Below are positions 24,941 through 35,131 of a stretch of DNA of 64,000 nucleotides, piece after piece. The stretch spans positions 434,001 to 498,000 of the forward strand of contig NZ_AFNU02000001.1 in the NCBI RefSeq assembly GCF_000215935.2, in the 5' to 3' direction. The translations under genes and the position numbers were made by a program. The notes below the pieces were generated by a model that searched no databases, was not told the origin of the DNA, and worked only from the letters and a program-made list of their open reading frames with translations. This DNA is from Haloplasma contractile SSD-17B (GTDB taxonomy: Bacteria; Bacillota_I; Bacilli_A; Haloplasmatales; Haloplasmataceae). Positions within the stretch are counted from its first letter, which is position 1. Every line of letters begins with the position of its first letter.

Positions 24941-26875
24941 ATGAGCAAAAACTTACAGTATAATGAAGAATCTATTCAAGTTCTTGAAGGATTAGATGCA
25001 GTTCGCAAGAGACCGGGGATGTATATTGGTTCTACCGATTATCGTGGTCTTCATCATCTAGTATTTGAAATTGTAGATAATTCTATAGATGAAACGTTAC
25101 AAGGTTTTGGCGATACAATAAAAGTAACTATTGGAGAAGATAATAGTATCACTGTAGAAGACCAAGGTCGAGGAATGCCTACAGGAATGCATAAGACAGG
25201 AAAACCAACTCCCGAAGTAATTATGACCGTTCTTCATGCCGGAGGTAAATTTGGTGGTAGTGGATATAAAACATCTGGTGGACTTCATGGTGTTGGTGCA
25301 TCAGTTGTTAATGCTCTTTCAGAATGGTTAGAAATTGAAATCAAGCGGGATGGCAATGTGTTCTATCAACGTTTTGAAAATGGTGGTAAACCCGTGACAA
25401 AGCTTAAGAAGACTGGGAAAACGAACCGTACAGGGACAACCATTCGATTCAAACCAGACGGGACAATATTTAGTACCACTAAATATAAATATGAAGTCTT
25501 AGAGGAACGCTTACGTGAATCAGCATTCCTTAAAAAAGGATTAAGAATTATCTTAGAAGACAAGAGAACTGATAAAAAAGAAGAATTCTATTTTGAAGAT
25601 GGATTGGAATCTTTCTTACGCTATATCAATGATGAAAAGAAACAATTACATGATCCTGTCTTTTTTGAAGGGGTCGGAAACGATATAGAAGTTGAATTTG
25701 CGTTTCAATACGTGGATACATACTCTGAAAATATTATTTCTTTCGTTAACAATGTTCGCACAAAAGACGGTGGTACTCATGAAATAGGAGCAAAAACCGC
25801 ATTAACTAAGATGGTGAACGAAGTAGCGAGACGTAATAATTTAATAAAAGAAAAAGACAAGAATCTTGAAGGAGCCGATATTAGAGAAGGCCTAACCGCT
25901 ATCGTTTCAGTACGCGTTCCTGAATCATTATTACAATTTGAAGGGCAAACTAAAAATAAACTCGGAACTTCTGAAGCGAAACAAGCTGTAGAGAGTGTTG
26001 TATCTGAACAACTTACGTTCTTCTTTAGTAAAAACCCAGACATAGCAGACAATATCATTAATAAGGCAGTTAAAGCTGCTAAGGCACGTGATGCTGCTAG
26101 AAAAGCACGTGACCTTGCACGAATAGGGAAGAAAAATAAAAATAAAGTCAACTTAAATGGTAAGTTAACACCTGCCCAATCTAAAAGCAAGAAGAAAAAC
26201 GAATTATTCATTGTCGAGGGGATTTCTGCTGGTGGTTCGGCAAAACAAGGTCGAGATAAGAAACACCAAGCAATTCTTCCACTTAGAGGTAAAGTTATTA
26301 ATACTGAAAAAGCTAAAATCTCTGACATAATTAAAAACGAAGAAATTAATAACTTAATATTTGCAATTGGTGGCGGATTTGGTAGTGAGTTTGATGTCGA
26401 TAAAATTAATTACGATAAAATCATTATCATGACCGATGCCGATACCGATGGGGCACATATTCAGGTCTTAATATTAACCTTCTTCTTTAGATATATGACT
26501 GAGTTAGTAGAGGCTGGGAAAATATATCTAGCAAATCCACCTTTATATAAAGTTTCTAGAAAAAGAGGAAAGAAAGAGATTATTAAATATGCGTGGTCAG
26601 ATAAAGAACTAAAATCTACTCTGGCTGGCATGGAAAAAGGATACATGATCCAACGTTACAAGGGATTAGGAGAAATGAATGCAGACCAACTCTTTGATAC
26701 AACCATGAACCCTGAAACGAGAACATTAATACGTGTAAATGTTGAAGATGCAGCTGAAGCCGATCATTACTTTAATATTATAATGGGAGACAAGGTTGAC
26801 CTTCGCCGTGAATGGATTGAAAATAACGTTCAATTTACGCTAGAAGATGACTTTAACATTGAAGGGACTGTATAG
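24941..26875 (+). CDS. parE: DNA topoisomerase IV subunit B
   Basis: 644 residues. ParE is the ATPase subunit that drives decatenation of daughter chromosomes. The GHKL ATP site (EIVDNSIDE, DQGRGMPTG, GLHGVGASVVNALS), the TOPRIM block (LFIVEGISAGGSAKQGRDKK, MTDADTDGAHI) and the C-terminal KGLGEMNADQLFDTTMNPETR are all present. ParE rather than GyrB is chosen from the length, the paired parC and the plsY neighbour. GGGTGA precedes the ATG. parC starts three bases after the stop. Confidence 0.96.
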   Translation: MSKNLQYNEESIQVLEGLDAVRKRPGMYIGSTDYRGLHHLVFEIVDNSIDETLQGFGDTIKVTIGEDNSITVEDQGRGMPTGMHKTGKPTPEVIMTVLHAGGKFGGSGYKTSGGLHGVGASVVNALSEWLEIEIKRDGNVFYQRFENGGKPVTKLKKTGKTNRTGTTIRFKPDGTIFSTTKYKYEVLEERLRESAFLKKGLRIILEDKRTDKKEEFYFEDGLESFLRYINDEKKQLHDPVFFEGVGNDIEVEFAFQYVDTYSENIISFVNNVRTKDGGTHEIGAKTALTKMVNEVARRNNLIKEKDKNLEGADIREGLTAIVSVRVPESLLQFEGQTKNKLGTSEAKQAVESVVSEQLTFFFSKNPDIADNIINKAVKAAKARDAARKARDLARIGKKNKNKVNLNGKLTPAQSKSKKKNELFIVEGISAGGSAKQGRDKKHQAILPLRGKVINTEKAKISDIIKNEEINNLIFAIGGGFGSEFDVDKINYDKIIIMTDADTDGAHIQVLILTFFFRYMTELVEAGKIYLANPPLYKVSRKRGKKEIIKYAWSDKELKSTLAGMEKGYMIQRYKGLGEMNADQLFDTTMNPETRTLIRVNVEDAAEADHYFNIIMGDKVDLRREWIENNVQFTLEDDFNIEGTV

Positions 26876-26878
26876 AAT

Positions 26879-29419
26879 ATGGCAAAGATAGAAGAAATAA
26901 ATCGTATTATCGATAACAGAATTGAATCTGTTTTAGGGGAACGTTTTGCACTTTATTCAAAATATATTATTCAAGACCGTGCTCTACCAGATGTTAGAGA
27001 TGGCTTAAAACCAGTTCAACGACGTATTCTATATGCGATGTACAGAGAAAAAAATACTTCAGAAAAGAATTATCGTAAATCGGCTAAAACCGTCGGTGTT
27101 GTAATTGGTAATTACCATCCTCATGGTGACTCTTCTGTTTATGAGGCAATGGTACGACTATCTCAGGACTGGAAGGTCCGTGAACCACTTGTTGATATGC
27201 ATGGTAACAAAGGTAGTATAGATGGAGACCCTCCTGCAGCGATGCGTTATACAGAGGCAAGGTTATCTAAAATATCAAATGAATTATTAAAAGATATTGA
27301 TAAACATACAGTAGAGTTTGCACCAAACTTTGATGATACTGAGCTTGAGCCTACTGTTTTACCCAGTCGTTTTCCTAACCTTTTAGTGAATGGTTCAACA
27401 GGTATTTCAGCTGGTTATGCAACAGATATACCACCGCATAATATTACAGAAGTAATCAATGCAGTTAATTATCGATTAAAACATCCAGATTGTTCTTTAA
27501 AGGCAATCATGAGGTACATTAAAGGTCCTGATTTCCCTACAGGTGGAATTGTTCAAGGGCTTGCAGGTATTGAAAAAGGATACAAGACCGGAAAAGGTAA
27601 GATTGTCATAAAAAGTCGATACGAGGTAGACGACAAGAAACGACGTATAAATATTACAGAGATTCCTTTCGAGGTAAATAAGTCTGTTTTACTAAAGAAA
27701 ATTGAAGATATTCGTATAGATAAGAAGGTCGATGGCATCGCAGAAGTACGAGATGAAACCGATCAACAGGGATTACGAATTGCTATCGACTATAAGAAAG
27801 ATGCAAATGTCGAATTAATTATTAACTATTTACTTAAAAATACACATTTGCAAGTAAACTATAACTTTAATATGACTGCCATTCACAATAAACGACCGGT
27901 TCGATTAGGAATTCTAGAGATGCTTGATGCGTATATTGAACATCAAAAAGATGTAACGATCAATCGTTCGAATTATGAATTGAATAAGGCAAAGGCACGT
28001 TTACATATTTTAGATGGACTTGTTAAAATGGTTTCTGTTTTAGATGATGTTATTCGTATTATTAGAAAGTCAAATAATAAGTCGGATGCCAAAAATAATC
28101 TGATTGAGGAATTTAAATTTTCAGAAGAACAGGCAGAGGCAATTGTAACGCTTCAATTATATCGATTATCAAATACTGATGTAGTAGCCTTAGAGGAAGA
28201 AGCACGAAAGTTAACTGTTTATGTAACTGAACTAGAGGAAATTCTTTCGAAAGAGGATAAATTAATCACCGTAATCACTAATGAATTGAACGACGTGAAG
28301 AAAAACTACAAGAGTCAGAGACGTACTGATATCGAGGAAGAAATTGAAGAGATTCAAATTGATAAAATAGATATGATTAAACAGGAAGATGTCATTCTAA
28401 CAATTACAAGAGAAGGATATATTAAAACAACAAAGTATCGAACTGAACTATATAAGCTTGAAGATTATGAAGTAATCGCAAACGATTATATTGTGACGAA
28501 TCTTGTGGCAACGACTATAGATACCGCACTGATTTTTACGAATAAAGGGAATTATATTTATTTACCACTTCACCAGATTGCACAAAAACGCTACAATGAA
28601 CTTGGTCAACACATAAATGAACTCGTACGTATAGAGCCTGATGAGAAAATTATGCGTACGATCATTGTAAAAGACTTTGATTTTGAAGATCGTTTCCTAT
28701 TATTAGCCACTAAGAATGGATATATTAAGCGTACAGCAATCACTGACTTTAACGTGACACGATATTCGAAGACATTTACAGCTATTAAATTAAAAGGCAA
28801 TGACGATGCCCTTATTGACGTCTCTGTAAGTGATGATACAGACCGAGAAGTAATCGTAGTTACAAAAGAGGGTTATATGGTTCGTTATCCTGAATCTGAA
28901 ATTTCAATATCGAGTACAAAGGCGAGAGGCGTAAAGAGTCTTAATCTAAAGGACGATGATGAAGTAGTTGCTGCTAAATATATATATAATTATGACTATT
29001 CGTTATGTCTATTTACCCATCGTGGTCACATTAAGAAAGTACAGTTAAAAGATATTCAGCAAACATCGCGAGGGGTTAGAGGAAATTATACATTAAATCG
29101 ACTAAAACGAAATAATCATTTATATGTTGGAGCAATACTTATTCACGATAATGAACCATACATACTTGAAACGACAGATCAGCATCAAGTACTAAATAAC
29201 GTTTCAGATATTTCACACACGGATTTAAATACAAATGGTTCAAAGTTTTTAGAAAACAAGGGTCAAGAGATTAAACGTGTTCTTGAAATCACAACTGATC
29301 AATCGTTTGTTTTCGACAAAGAAAGACCAAAGTCTACACTAGTTAGTCAAGATTCATCTAAAAACAACAAAAATAATGACGAATCAACATTATTCAACAT
29401 GAATAGTCTTAAAGAGTAA
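26879..29419 (+). CDS. parC: DNA topoisomerase IV subunit A
   Basis: 846 residues. ParC holds the catalytic tyrosine that breaks DNA. The winged-helix domain has [40 protein letters not shown] (quinolone-determining region with Ser) and [11 protein letters not shown], with the tyrosine in RYTEARL. A tower, coiled-coil and six-blade C-terminal beta-pinwheel follow (repeats such as [16 protein letters not shown] and [13 protein letters not shown]). It is cotranscribed with parE. A strong terminator follows. Confidence 0.96.
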   Translation: MAKIEEINRIIDNRIESVLGERFALYSKYIIQDRALPDVRDGLKPVQRRILYAMYREKNTSEKNYRKSAKTVGVVIGNYHPHGDSSVYEAMVRLSQDWKVREPLVDMHGNKGSIDGDPPAAMRYTEARLSKISNELLKDIDKHTVEFAPNFDDTELEPTVLPSRFPNLLVNGSTGISAGYATDIPPHNITEVINAVNYRLKHPDCSLKAIMRYIKGPDFPTGGIVQGLAGIEKGYKTGKGKIVIKSRYEVDDKKRRINITEIPFEVNKSVLLKKIEDIRIDKKVDGIAEVRDETDQQGLRIAIDYKKDANVELIINYLLKNTHLQVNYNFNMTAIHNKRPVRLGILEMLDAYIEHQKDVTINRSNYELNKAKARLHILDGLVKMVSVLDDVIRIIRKSNNKSDAKNNLIEEFKFSEEQAEAIVTLQLYRLSNTDVVALEEEARKLTVYVTELEEILSKEDKLITVITNELNDVKKNYKSQRRTDIEEEIEEIQIDKIDMIKQEDVILTITREGYIKTTKYRTELYKLEDYEVIANDYIVTNLVATTIDTALIFTNKGNYIYLPLHQIAQKRYNELGQHINELVRIEPDEKIMRTIIVKDFDFEDRFLLLATKNGYIKRTAITDFNVTRYSKTFTAIKLKGNDDALIDVSVSDDTDREVIVVTKEGYMVRYPESEISISSTKARGVKSLNLKDDDEVVAAKYIYNYDYSLCLFTHRGHIKKVQLKDIQQTSRGVRGNYTLNRLKRNNHLYVGAILIHDNEPYILETTDQHQVLNNVSDISHTDLNTNGSKFLENKGQEIKRVLEITTDQSFVFDKERPKSTLVSQDSSKNNKNNDESTLFNMNSLKE

Positions 29420-29420
29420 T

Positions 29421-29447
29421 AAAAAGCCCGTTTCGGGCTTTTTTTAT
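29421..29447 (+). terminator. Terminator after parEC
   Basis: AAAAGCCCG / CGGGCTTTT with a three-base loop and a T run. Confidence 0.93.
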
Positions 29448-29510
29448 ATCAAATTTTAAGTTTGAATATATTTATTCCTATAAAAGTACCACATATTTCA
29501 ATTAAATATC

Positions 29511-29539
29511 TTCAAAAATTGAAAAAAATGTATTATAAT
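29511..29539 (+). promoter_or_regulatory. Promoter of the Fic-like gene
   Basis: TTCAAA (29511-29516), 17-base spacer, TATAAT (29534-29539). The ATG is 34 bases on. Confidence 0.55.
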
Positions 29540-29572
29540 GGATGTATGTTTCGATCAAAAGGGGGAGACCTT

Positions 29573-30577
29573 ATGTATTATTTTACTAATATCAAAAATA
29601 CGCCGTATTCATTCTCAATTGTTAAAAAGATGACAGAAGTGTATGAGTACAAAGGTAAAGAAACTTACTATCTAAAAACTTTCAATAATAACATTTCACT
29701 TATTAAAGAAAACGTAGTAAGTAATCAAGCAGAGTATTCGGGGAAATTTTTAAATATAAAACTATCCAATCAACGATACAAACTCTTAACTCGTCAAAAT
29801 GCGTCACACCAGGATCGTAGAGAAAACTTAGTTGTCAATCTATTAGAGTCATTTAAGATTATTCACAATTCAGATACGAACTGGAACCTAACCACAAATG
29901 GTGTAATAGAAATTCATGATTTTATTTTTGCAGAATTTGATCCACATGCTGGGATCAAAAACAAACGTAATAAACTTGAAAAGAAAAATGAACTTGATAC
30001 ATTAATAAGTACATTTAACAAACTAATGAAAGAGGATGCAACGGAATACATTAGCTTGTTCTCGGCATTCATCATTGATTTCATCAATATTAAACCGTTT
30101 AACGAATATAATGAGTACATTGCAATTGTATTATTAACTCTATTACTAAAACAATATGGATATAATGTAGTTGATTTTGTTAGCTTGTTCAATTTAATTG
30201 AAGAGGACAAGCAGTCTTTTAAAGATGCTATTACTAAATCCGGAATGAATTGGGAACTTGGCTTACCTCAATATCATTTCTTTATCAATTATATTCTTGA
30301 ATTACTAATTGTGGCATATCAAAAATTAGAACTACTACATAAAAGTTTCCAATTTGATAAACAATACAGTAAAGAAGAACTGATTGAACAGACGATTGCA
30401 AACTTTACAAGTACATTTACAAAAGAAGAAATTCGTGAGTTAAATCCATTTATTAGTGATTCTACGATTAATCGAACACTGAAAGCATTACGTGACCAAG
30501 GAATCATTGAACCAACCGGTAAAGGGCGTTCAGCTAAGTGGAAAAAAGTCCGTAAAGGTACATTTCAAATCTACTAA
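29573..30577 (+). CDS. Fic-domain-like protein with degenerate active site and C-terminal winged helix
   Basis: 334 residues. The middle (residues about 85-200) has the Fic fold pattern, and at the place of the HPFxDGNGR catalytic motif it reads KPFNEYNEY (residues 174-182). The histidine is a lysine and the glycines and arginine are gone, so AMP transfer is not expected. The C-terminus (INRTLKALRDQGIIEPTGKGRSAKWKKV, about 299-326) is a winged-helix DNA-binding unit, as in many Fic proteins that act as regulators. I infer a sensor or transcriptional regulator. ATG 29573 follows GGGGGAG; upstream in-frame starts lack ribosome sites. It has its own promoter, and an MFS transporter follows 27 bases on. 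No antitoxin-type gene is adjacent. Confidence 0.6.
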   Translation: MYYFTNIKNTPYSFSIVKKMTEVYEYKGKETYYLKTFNNNISLIKENVVSNQAEYSGKFLNIKLSNQRYKLLTRQNASHQDRRENLVVNLLESFKIIHNSDTNWNLTTNGVIEIHDFIFAEFDPHAGIKNKRNKLEKKNELDTLISTFNKLMKEDATEYISLFSAFIIDFINIKPFNEYNEYIAIVLLTLLLKQYGYNVVDFVSLFNLIEEDKQSFKDAITKSGMNWELGLPQYHFFINYILELLIVAYQKLELLHKSFQFDKQYSKEELIEQTIANFTSTFTKEEIRELNPFISDSTINRTLKALRDQGIIEPTGKGRSAKWKKVRKGTFQIY

Positions 30578-30604
30578 AGAGTTCACATTTAAGGAGTACG
30601 AACT

Positions 30605-31792
30605 ATGAATTCATCAACTGATCACTCAACATCTCTCATATTGAACATGAAATACTTTTTTCCGTATTTATTTATAGGTCTAGGGGTAGGGTGCTATTTT
30701 CCGATATTAGGGTTTTACCTAGAATATGAACTATTTTTTACTGGTACTCAAATAGGTCTTATATTAGCCTCTACTGCTTTATTTCAGATTGTTGCAATGC
30801 CAGTTTGGGGGATTCTAACAGACTATATCAAGTCACCTAAACGAACCTTATCTATATCACTTGTTTTTTGCTCACTGACTATTTTTGTACTCATGTTTGT
30901 CAGTTCATTTATTGCATTTATATCTTTTATCATTCTATTCACTCTTTTTAGAGCGCCAATTTTTTATCTATATGATGAAATGATTTTATCAATTTCAAAA
31001 ATCAAAGTAGTTAATTATGGGTTTATTCGTGCAGGGGGCTCAATTGGTTTTGCAGTTGCTGCATTTATTGGTTTCTTTTTCTCTAAATTTTTTGACTATA
31101 ATATTTTTTTCCTACTAAGTGCTGTTTTTTTTATTTCAGCAGTGACAATAATATTTTTTATTCGAGATGTTGAGTATAATAAACCACGAATTCATATTAA
31201 ACGCGATTTACCATTTTTATTTACTGAACGGTCTTTTGTTCTACTATGTTTACTTATATTTATTACCATTGGGGTATTAGAAACAAATATGTCTTTAATG
31301 GGGAACTATTTAAAAGATTTTGGCGGTTCAGACTTTCAAATTGCACTTGCAATTTTTCTTTCCGCTTCAATTGAGTTACCAGTACTTACTTATTCGAAAC
31401 GGCTCTATCAGTATATTTCTTTTAAAAAAATTGTGGTTATTATAACCATTTTAAATATTGCAAAGTATCTAATTCTTTACTTTTTTGATAGTGTTGCACT
31501 TGTTTTAATATTGGCTCCTGTTCATGGAATCACTTACGGATTGATCTATCCTCTGTTTATCTATATGGTAGAAGCAATGGTACCTAAAAAAATCCTATCA
31601 ACATCACTATCTCTTTTAAATGCATTTGTTGCACTCGGGACTACTGTATTTGTGTATACCTCTGGTGTTTTAGAAGAGTTCACAAAAAATATTAATACGA
31701 TTTTTATACTGTTTATTATTTTATATGTATTTAATTTTATATTACTCCTTGCTTTTAGACAAAATAATAAAGAGATTCAAAAAGCCACTTAA
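30605..31792 (+). CDS. MFS transporter (MFS_1-like / LacY-type)
   Basis: 395 residues with 12 predicted membrane segments. The N-half carries PVWGILTDYIKSPKRTLSISL, a loop 2-3 motif A of the major facilitator superfamily. The layout (GFIRAGGSIGFAVAAFIG near segment 5, a basic central loop, short tails) is like MFS_1-like nucleoside or sugar proton symporters. The substrate cannot be told. AAGGAG precedes the ATG. It is likely cotranscribed with the upstream Fic-like gene, which may control it. Confidence 0.8.
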   Translation: MNSSTDHSTSLILNMKYFFPYLFIGLGVGCYFPILGFYLEYELFFTGTQIGLILASTALFQIVAMPVWGILTDYIKSPKRTLSISLVFCSLTIFVLMFVSSFIAFISFIILFTLFRAPIFYLYDEMILSISKIKVVNYGFIRAGGSIGFAVAAFIGFFFSKFFDYNIFFLLSAVFFISAVTIIFFIRDVEYNKPRIHIKRDLPFLFTERSFVLLCLLIFITIGVLETNMSLMGNYLKDFGGSDFQIALAIFLSASIELPVLTYSKRLYQYISFKKIVVIITILNIAKYLILYFFDSVALVLILAPVHGITYGLIYPLFIYMVEAMVPKKILSTSLSLLNAFVALGTTVFVYTSGVLEEFTKNINTIFILFIILYVFNFILLLAFRQNNKEIQKAT

Positions 31793-31894
31793 TTCATTAA
31801 TCATCATTTAAATTATAAATATAAATATGAGTTAGAACATATTCATATTACTAACGGATCACTAATAAGCGAAAGAAATATGGAGTTGATTAAA

Positions 31895-32662
31895 ATGAAA
31901 ACGAACTATCATACTCATGTTTACCGTTGTGGCCATGCAACAGGTGACGTAAAAGATTACGTAGAAAAAGCAATAGAAGAAGAATATAAAGAGATTGGAA
32001 TTTCTGATCATGCACCAATGCCTAAATACTTAACAGATCGGATGAAAATGTATGAATTAGAAGATTATATCGATGATATTCATTATTGTAGAGAACATTA
32101 TAGTAATCAAATTAAAATTTATTCTGGTCTTGAAATTGAGTATTTTGACGACTTGCACGATTATTATGAAAAATTAGTAGACAAGTTTGATTATTTAATC
32201 TTAGCCATTCATCAATTTAAACTAGATCATAAACTTATTAACACCTATAAAATGAAAACAGAGGCTGAAGTAGAACAGTATTTTAAAACGTTAATAAAAG
32301 GAATTGAAACTGACTATTTTAAATTTGTCGCTCATCCTGATTTATTTGCTTATCGATTAAATTGGACACCTAAAATGGAAACGTTAACTCACGAATTAGC
32401 CTCTGTTTTAGAAGAAAAAAATATTATTATAGAGTTCAATGCAAATGGAATTAGAAGAGGAAACAGAACAATCGAAGGAGAAAAACGGATTGCTTACCCC
32501 TATAAACCATTCTGGGATGTTATTAAAAAATACGATATAGATATCCTTATAAACTCTGATTGTCATGACCCATTATTCTTAAATGACGAGTATGATCATA
32601 AAGCAAAAGAATTAGCTGAAAAATGGGGATTACAAATAATTCATTTCTTATTTGAAAAATGA
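31895..32662 (+). CDS. PHP-domain phosphatase, HisJ-like
   Basis: 255 residues. A PHP-fold metal-dependent phosphoesterase. Metal ligands are visible in NYHTHVYRCGHATG, GISDHAPMP, SGLEIEYFDD, AIHQFKLDH, VAHPDLFAY and NSDCHDP. The family includes histidinol-phosphatase HisJ (HisK type), but no histidine genes are nearby, so the substrate is open. ATG 31895 is used because GGAGTTGAT lies before it; the ATG at 31880 overlaps that site. Confidence 0.82.
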   Translation: MKTNYHTHVYRCGHATGDVKDYVEKAIEEEYKEIGISDHAPMPKYLTDRMKMYELEDYIDDIHYCREHYSNQIKIYSGLEIEYFDDLHDYYEKLVDKFDYLILAIHQFKLDHKLINTYKMKTEAEVEQYFKTLIKGIETDYFKFVAHPDLFAYRLNWTPKMETLTHELASVLEEKNIIIEFNANGIRRGNRTIEGEKRIAYPYKPFWDVIKKYDIDILINSDCHDPLFLNDEYDHKAKELAEKWGLQIIHFLFEK

Positions 32663-32716
32663 TGTAGAATATTGTAAAATAATGGTATGGTATTTAAAAT
32701 GTAGGGGGTGTAGCCC

Positions 32717-33085
32717 TTGAAGGCTATAGTTAAGGTAATTTGGTTTTTTGGAGCAATTAAGGCTTCAGAGTTTCTATTTAATCTTCTGATGCAGTTTGCG
32801 AATCCAGAAGAACTCTATTTATCAGTTGTAAATAACATACCATTCCTAGATTCATTTAAGGATTTAATTAATCAGGTATTTATAAATATTAATATTGTTA
32901 TTTATCTATCGATTCTTTTACTTGGATTCGAATTGATTGATGGACAAATAAAAGGTCTAAAAGCACCACTCGTTATTTTTTTTCATACAGTACTTTATTT
33001 TTTAGGTTTTTCTCTAATAGTAATGTTTTTTAAAGATACTATAATTGATTTGTTCACGGGACAAGCTTTAAATATATTGAAATAG
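32717..33085 (+). CDS. Hypothetical membrane protein
   Basis: 122 residues with two or three membrane segments: near the N-terminus, in the middle (INIVIYLSILLLGFELI) and near the C-terminus (VIFFHTVLYFLGFSLIVMFF). Family not recognised. The start is TTG 32717, with GGGGGTG a few bases upstream. It lies 68 bases before the helicase-like gene in the same direction. Confidence 0.6.
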   Translation: MKAIVKVIWFFGAIKASEFLFNLLMQFANPEELYLSVVNNIPFLDSFKDLINQVFININIVIYLSILLLGFELIDGQIKGLKAPLVIFFHTVLYFLGFSLIVMFFKDTIIDLFTGQALNILK

Positions 33086-33153
33086 GATTATAACACGATT
33101 AGTTTGCTGTTAAACTTTATAGCTTACAAAAAAAATGGTATGGGTGTGGAGAT

Positions 33154-34947
33154 ATGAAATTGACAGATATACAAAATCAAATAATAAATGCTTCTATAGA
33201 GGGAATAACATTAATTAATGGATATGCAGGAGTAGGGAAGAGTACCGTGCTTCTTAAACGGTTTGAGCAACTTGTTAACAGATACTCCATTGAAGAGCAA
33301 GAAATAATAATAGTAGTTAAGGATTCTTTAAAGAAAGCAGTTTTAGAAAAATGTGCTGAAGATCTTTCATTAGAGTGTAATGTTAATATAAGTACAATCT
33401 ATGAAGTGATTTCAGCCTATTTACATTTTATTGATTTAGACTTATTTAATAATACAATTGACGAAGAGCAAAAGGATGTCTTAATTTCAACTATTTATAA
33501 AGAATCTAATTCAGATTTTAAAACGTCTATATCTGTGGATTTTGTTGTAAACGAAATTAATTACATTCAACAAACAATTTTAGAAGAATCTAAAGATACA
33601 TTGCAAAATTTATTAAAAAAAGAATTCCAACGATATGCATTAACTAGCAGAAAATCATCATCCAAGAATGTCTTGACTTATAAAGAGAAATCTTTTATTT
33701 GGGGTATTTATGAAAAATTTTTAAATATCGTATTAGATGATAATCTTTTTGATGAACATACGTTTTTTCAAAGTTTCCTGAGATTAATGAGTCTACAAAA
33801 AAATGATGAACATCTATTATCATTTAGACATTTTCTTATAGACGATATTCAGGATTTTACCCCTGTACAATTATCTATAATCTATAAATTCTTGAATCAA
33901 GACGAACATAGTCATCACTTAATGATGACTTATGATCCACTTAAATCTCCATATAAAATAAGGAAAATTGATAATAAGCTAATAAAATATATATCAAATG
34001 AAGTGATATTAAGTGATAACTTTAGATCGAATACAGCGATATTTAACCTACTTAAATCAAGTATAGAACGTAATCCATTGTATCCTGACCAACTCAACTA
34101 TAATACGTCTTCAAATGAGCGATTGAATTATCCTGTCGTTTCGTTTTTTCATAAAGAAGATGTTGAAAAAGGTAGCAAACAATTTGATGTTGTATTAGAA
34201 CGATTGGACTTATTTATTAAAACCTTTAACTATCGTTTGAATGATATCTTACTAGTTCTATGTGATCCTAATAAAATGGAGTTTTACAAAAGCGAATTTC
34301 TATCTAGAAAGATTAATGTTATTTCTATTGACGAAAGAATAATAAATTCAGATTTAGAGGGGATAACCCTTGCATCAAAAGATAGTCTAAGATGTGTTGA
34401 ATTTCCAATTGTATTTATTATGGATATGAATGATCAATTGTTATGCCAGAGTCCTGTAAATAGAGTAACGAATATTTCTAAAAATACAGCAGATAGTAGA
34501 TTATTTTATAAAATGATTAGTATTGCAAAGGATCACCTTATATTAAATAGTTGTAAATCAAATCCTTCTTACCTTCTCCTACCAGGGAGTATCGATTACA
34601 ACCACTTACGCTTCGAAGTAGGGTCCGATTTCAAACTAAATACCAACTATAATATATATAGAAAAAGTGAAATTAAAACTTGGATAAAAGAACAACTGAT
34701 TAATAACTATAATTACAAACAGGATTCGTTTAAGTCATCTGACATTCATGACTTGATTTTGACCTCTGATGATGATAAAAAAATAGGAATAACACTATTG
34801 GACGATAAGACTAATTTAGAAGTTAAAGAAACTTTCAAAGCTAATAATTTTGATTATCTAATGTATATTGATGAATTTCATTACATGGTCTATAAATTTG
34901 AAAATTCTAAACTTTCACGAATAAAAGATATACCAGTAAACCCATAA
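33154..34947 (+). CDS. Divergent UvrD/Rep-type superfamily 1 helicase-like protein
   Basis: 597 residues. Walker A is GYAGVGKST (residues 23-31). Motif II reads IDDIQD (229-234) where UvrD-type enzymes have DExxQD, so the Glu is replaced by Asp. LSDNFRSNT (about 287-294) corresponds to motif IV NYRS, GITLASKDSLRCVEFPIVFIM to motif V, and DSRLFYKMISIAKDHLIL to motif VI, where the usual YVALTRA arginine is missing. ATP binding is likely; helicase activity is doubtful. The last 100 residues match no domain I know. GGGTGTGGAG precedes the ATG and a terminator follows. It may act in repair or, given its isolation, defence; neither is shown. Confidence 0.6.
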   Translation: MKLTDIQNQIINASIEGITLINGYAGVGKSTVLLKRFEQLVNRYSIEEQEIIIVVKDSLKKAVLEKCAEDLSLECNVNISTIYEVISAYLHFIDLDLFNNTIDEEQKDVLISTIYKESNSDFKTSISVDFVVNEINYIQQTILEESKDTLQNLLKKEFQRYALTSRKSSSKNVLTYKEKSFIWGIYEKFLNIVLDDNLFDEHTFFQSFLRLMSLQKNDEHLLSFRHFLIDDIQDFTPVQLSIIYKFLNQDEHSHHLMMTYDPLKSPYKIRKIDNKLIKYISNEVILSDNFRSNTAIFNLLKSSIERNPLYPDQLNYNTSSNERLNYPVVSFFHKEDVEKGSKQFDVVLERLDLFIKTFNYRLNDILLVLCDPNKMEFYKSEFLSRKINVISIDERIINSDLEGITLASKDSLRCVEFPIVFIMDMNDQLLCQSPVNRVTNISKNTADSRLFYKMISIAKDHLILNSCKSNPSYLLLPGSIDYNHLRFEVGSDFKLNTNYNIYRKSEIKTWIKEQLINNYNYKQDSFKSSDIHDLILTSDDDKKIGITLLDDKTNLEVKETFKANNFDYLMYIDEFHYMVYKFENSKLSRIKDIPVNP

Positions 34948-34953
34948 TAAATA

Positions 34954-34980
34954 CGCCACTGTTTCTAAGTGGCTTTTTTA
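34954..34980 (+). terminator. Terminator after the helicase-like gene
   Basis: GCCACT / AGTGGC with a 7-base loop and TTTTTT. Confidence 0.85.
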
Positions 34981-35022
34981 TTTTTTAAAACAACTATTTT
35001 ATGAAAATATTATGATTTATAA

Positions 35023-35052
35023 TTGACATTAATACAATCATTCGTTTATAAT
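35023..35052 (+). promoter_or_regulatory. Consensus sigma-A promoter of the XRE-cupin gene
   Basis: TTGACA (35023-35028), 18-base spacer, TATAAT (35047-35052). Both hexamers are perfect. The leader to the ATG is about 75 bases. Confidence 0.8.
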
Positions 35053-35131
35053 TATCAATATAAAAAAAGTTTATAAATATTAAACCAAATGTATACTAAT
35101 GATATAACACATCATTGAAGGAGTGGAATTA

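Noticed and set aside
29573-31792. Fic-type toxin-antitoxin module
   Set aside because: The Fic motif is destroyed and the neighbour is an MFS transporter, not an antitoxin; no inhibitory-helix motif is visible.
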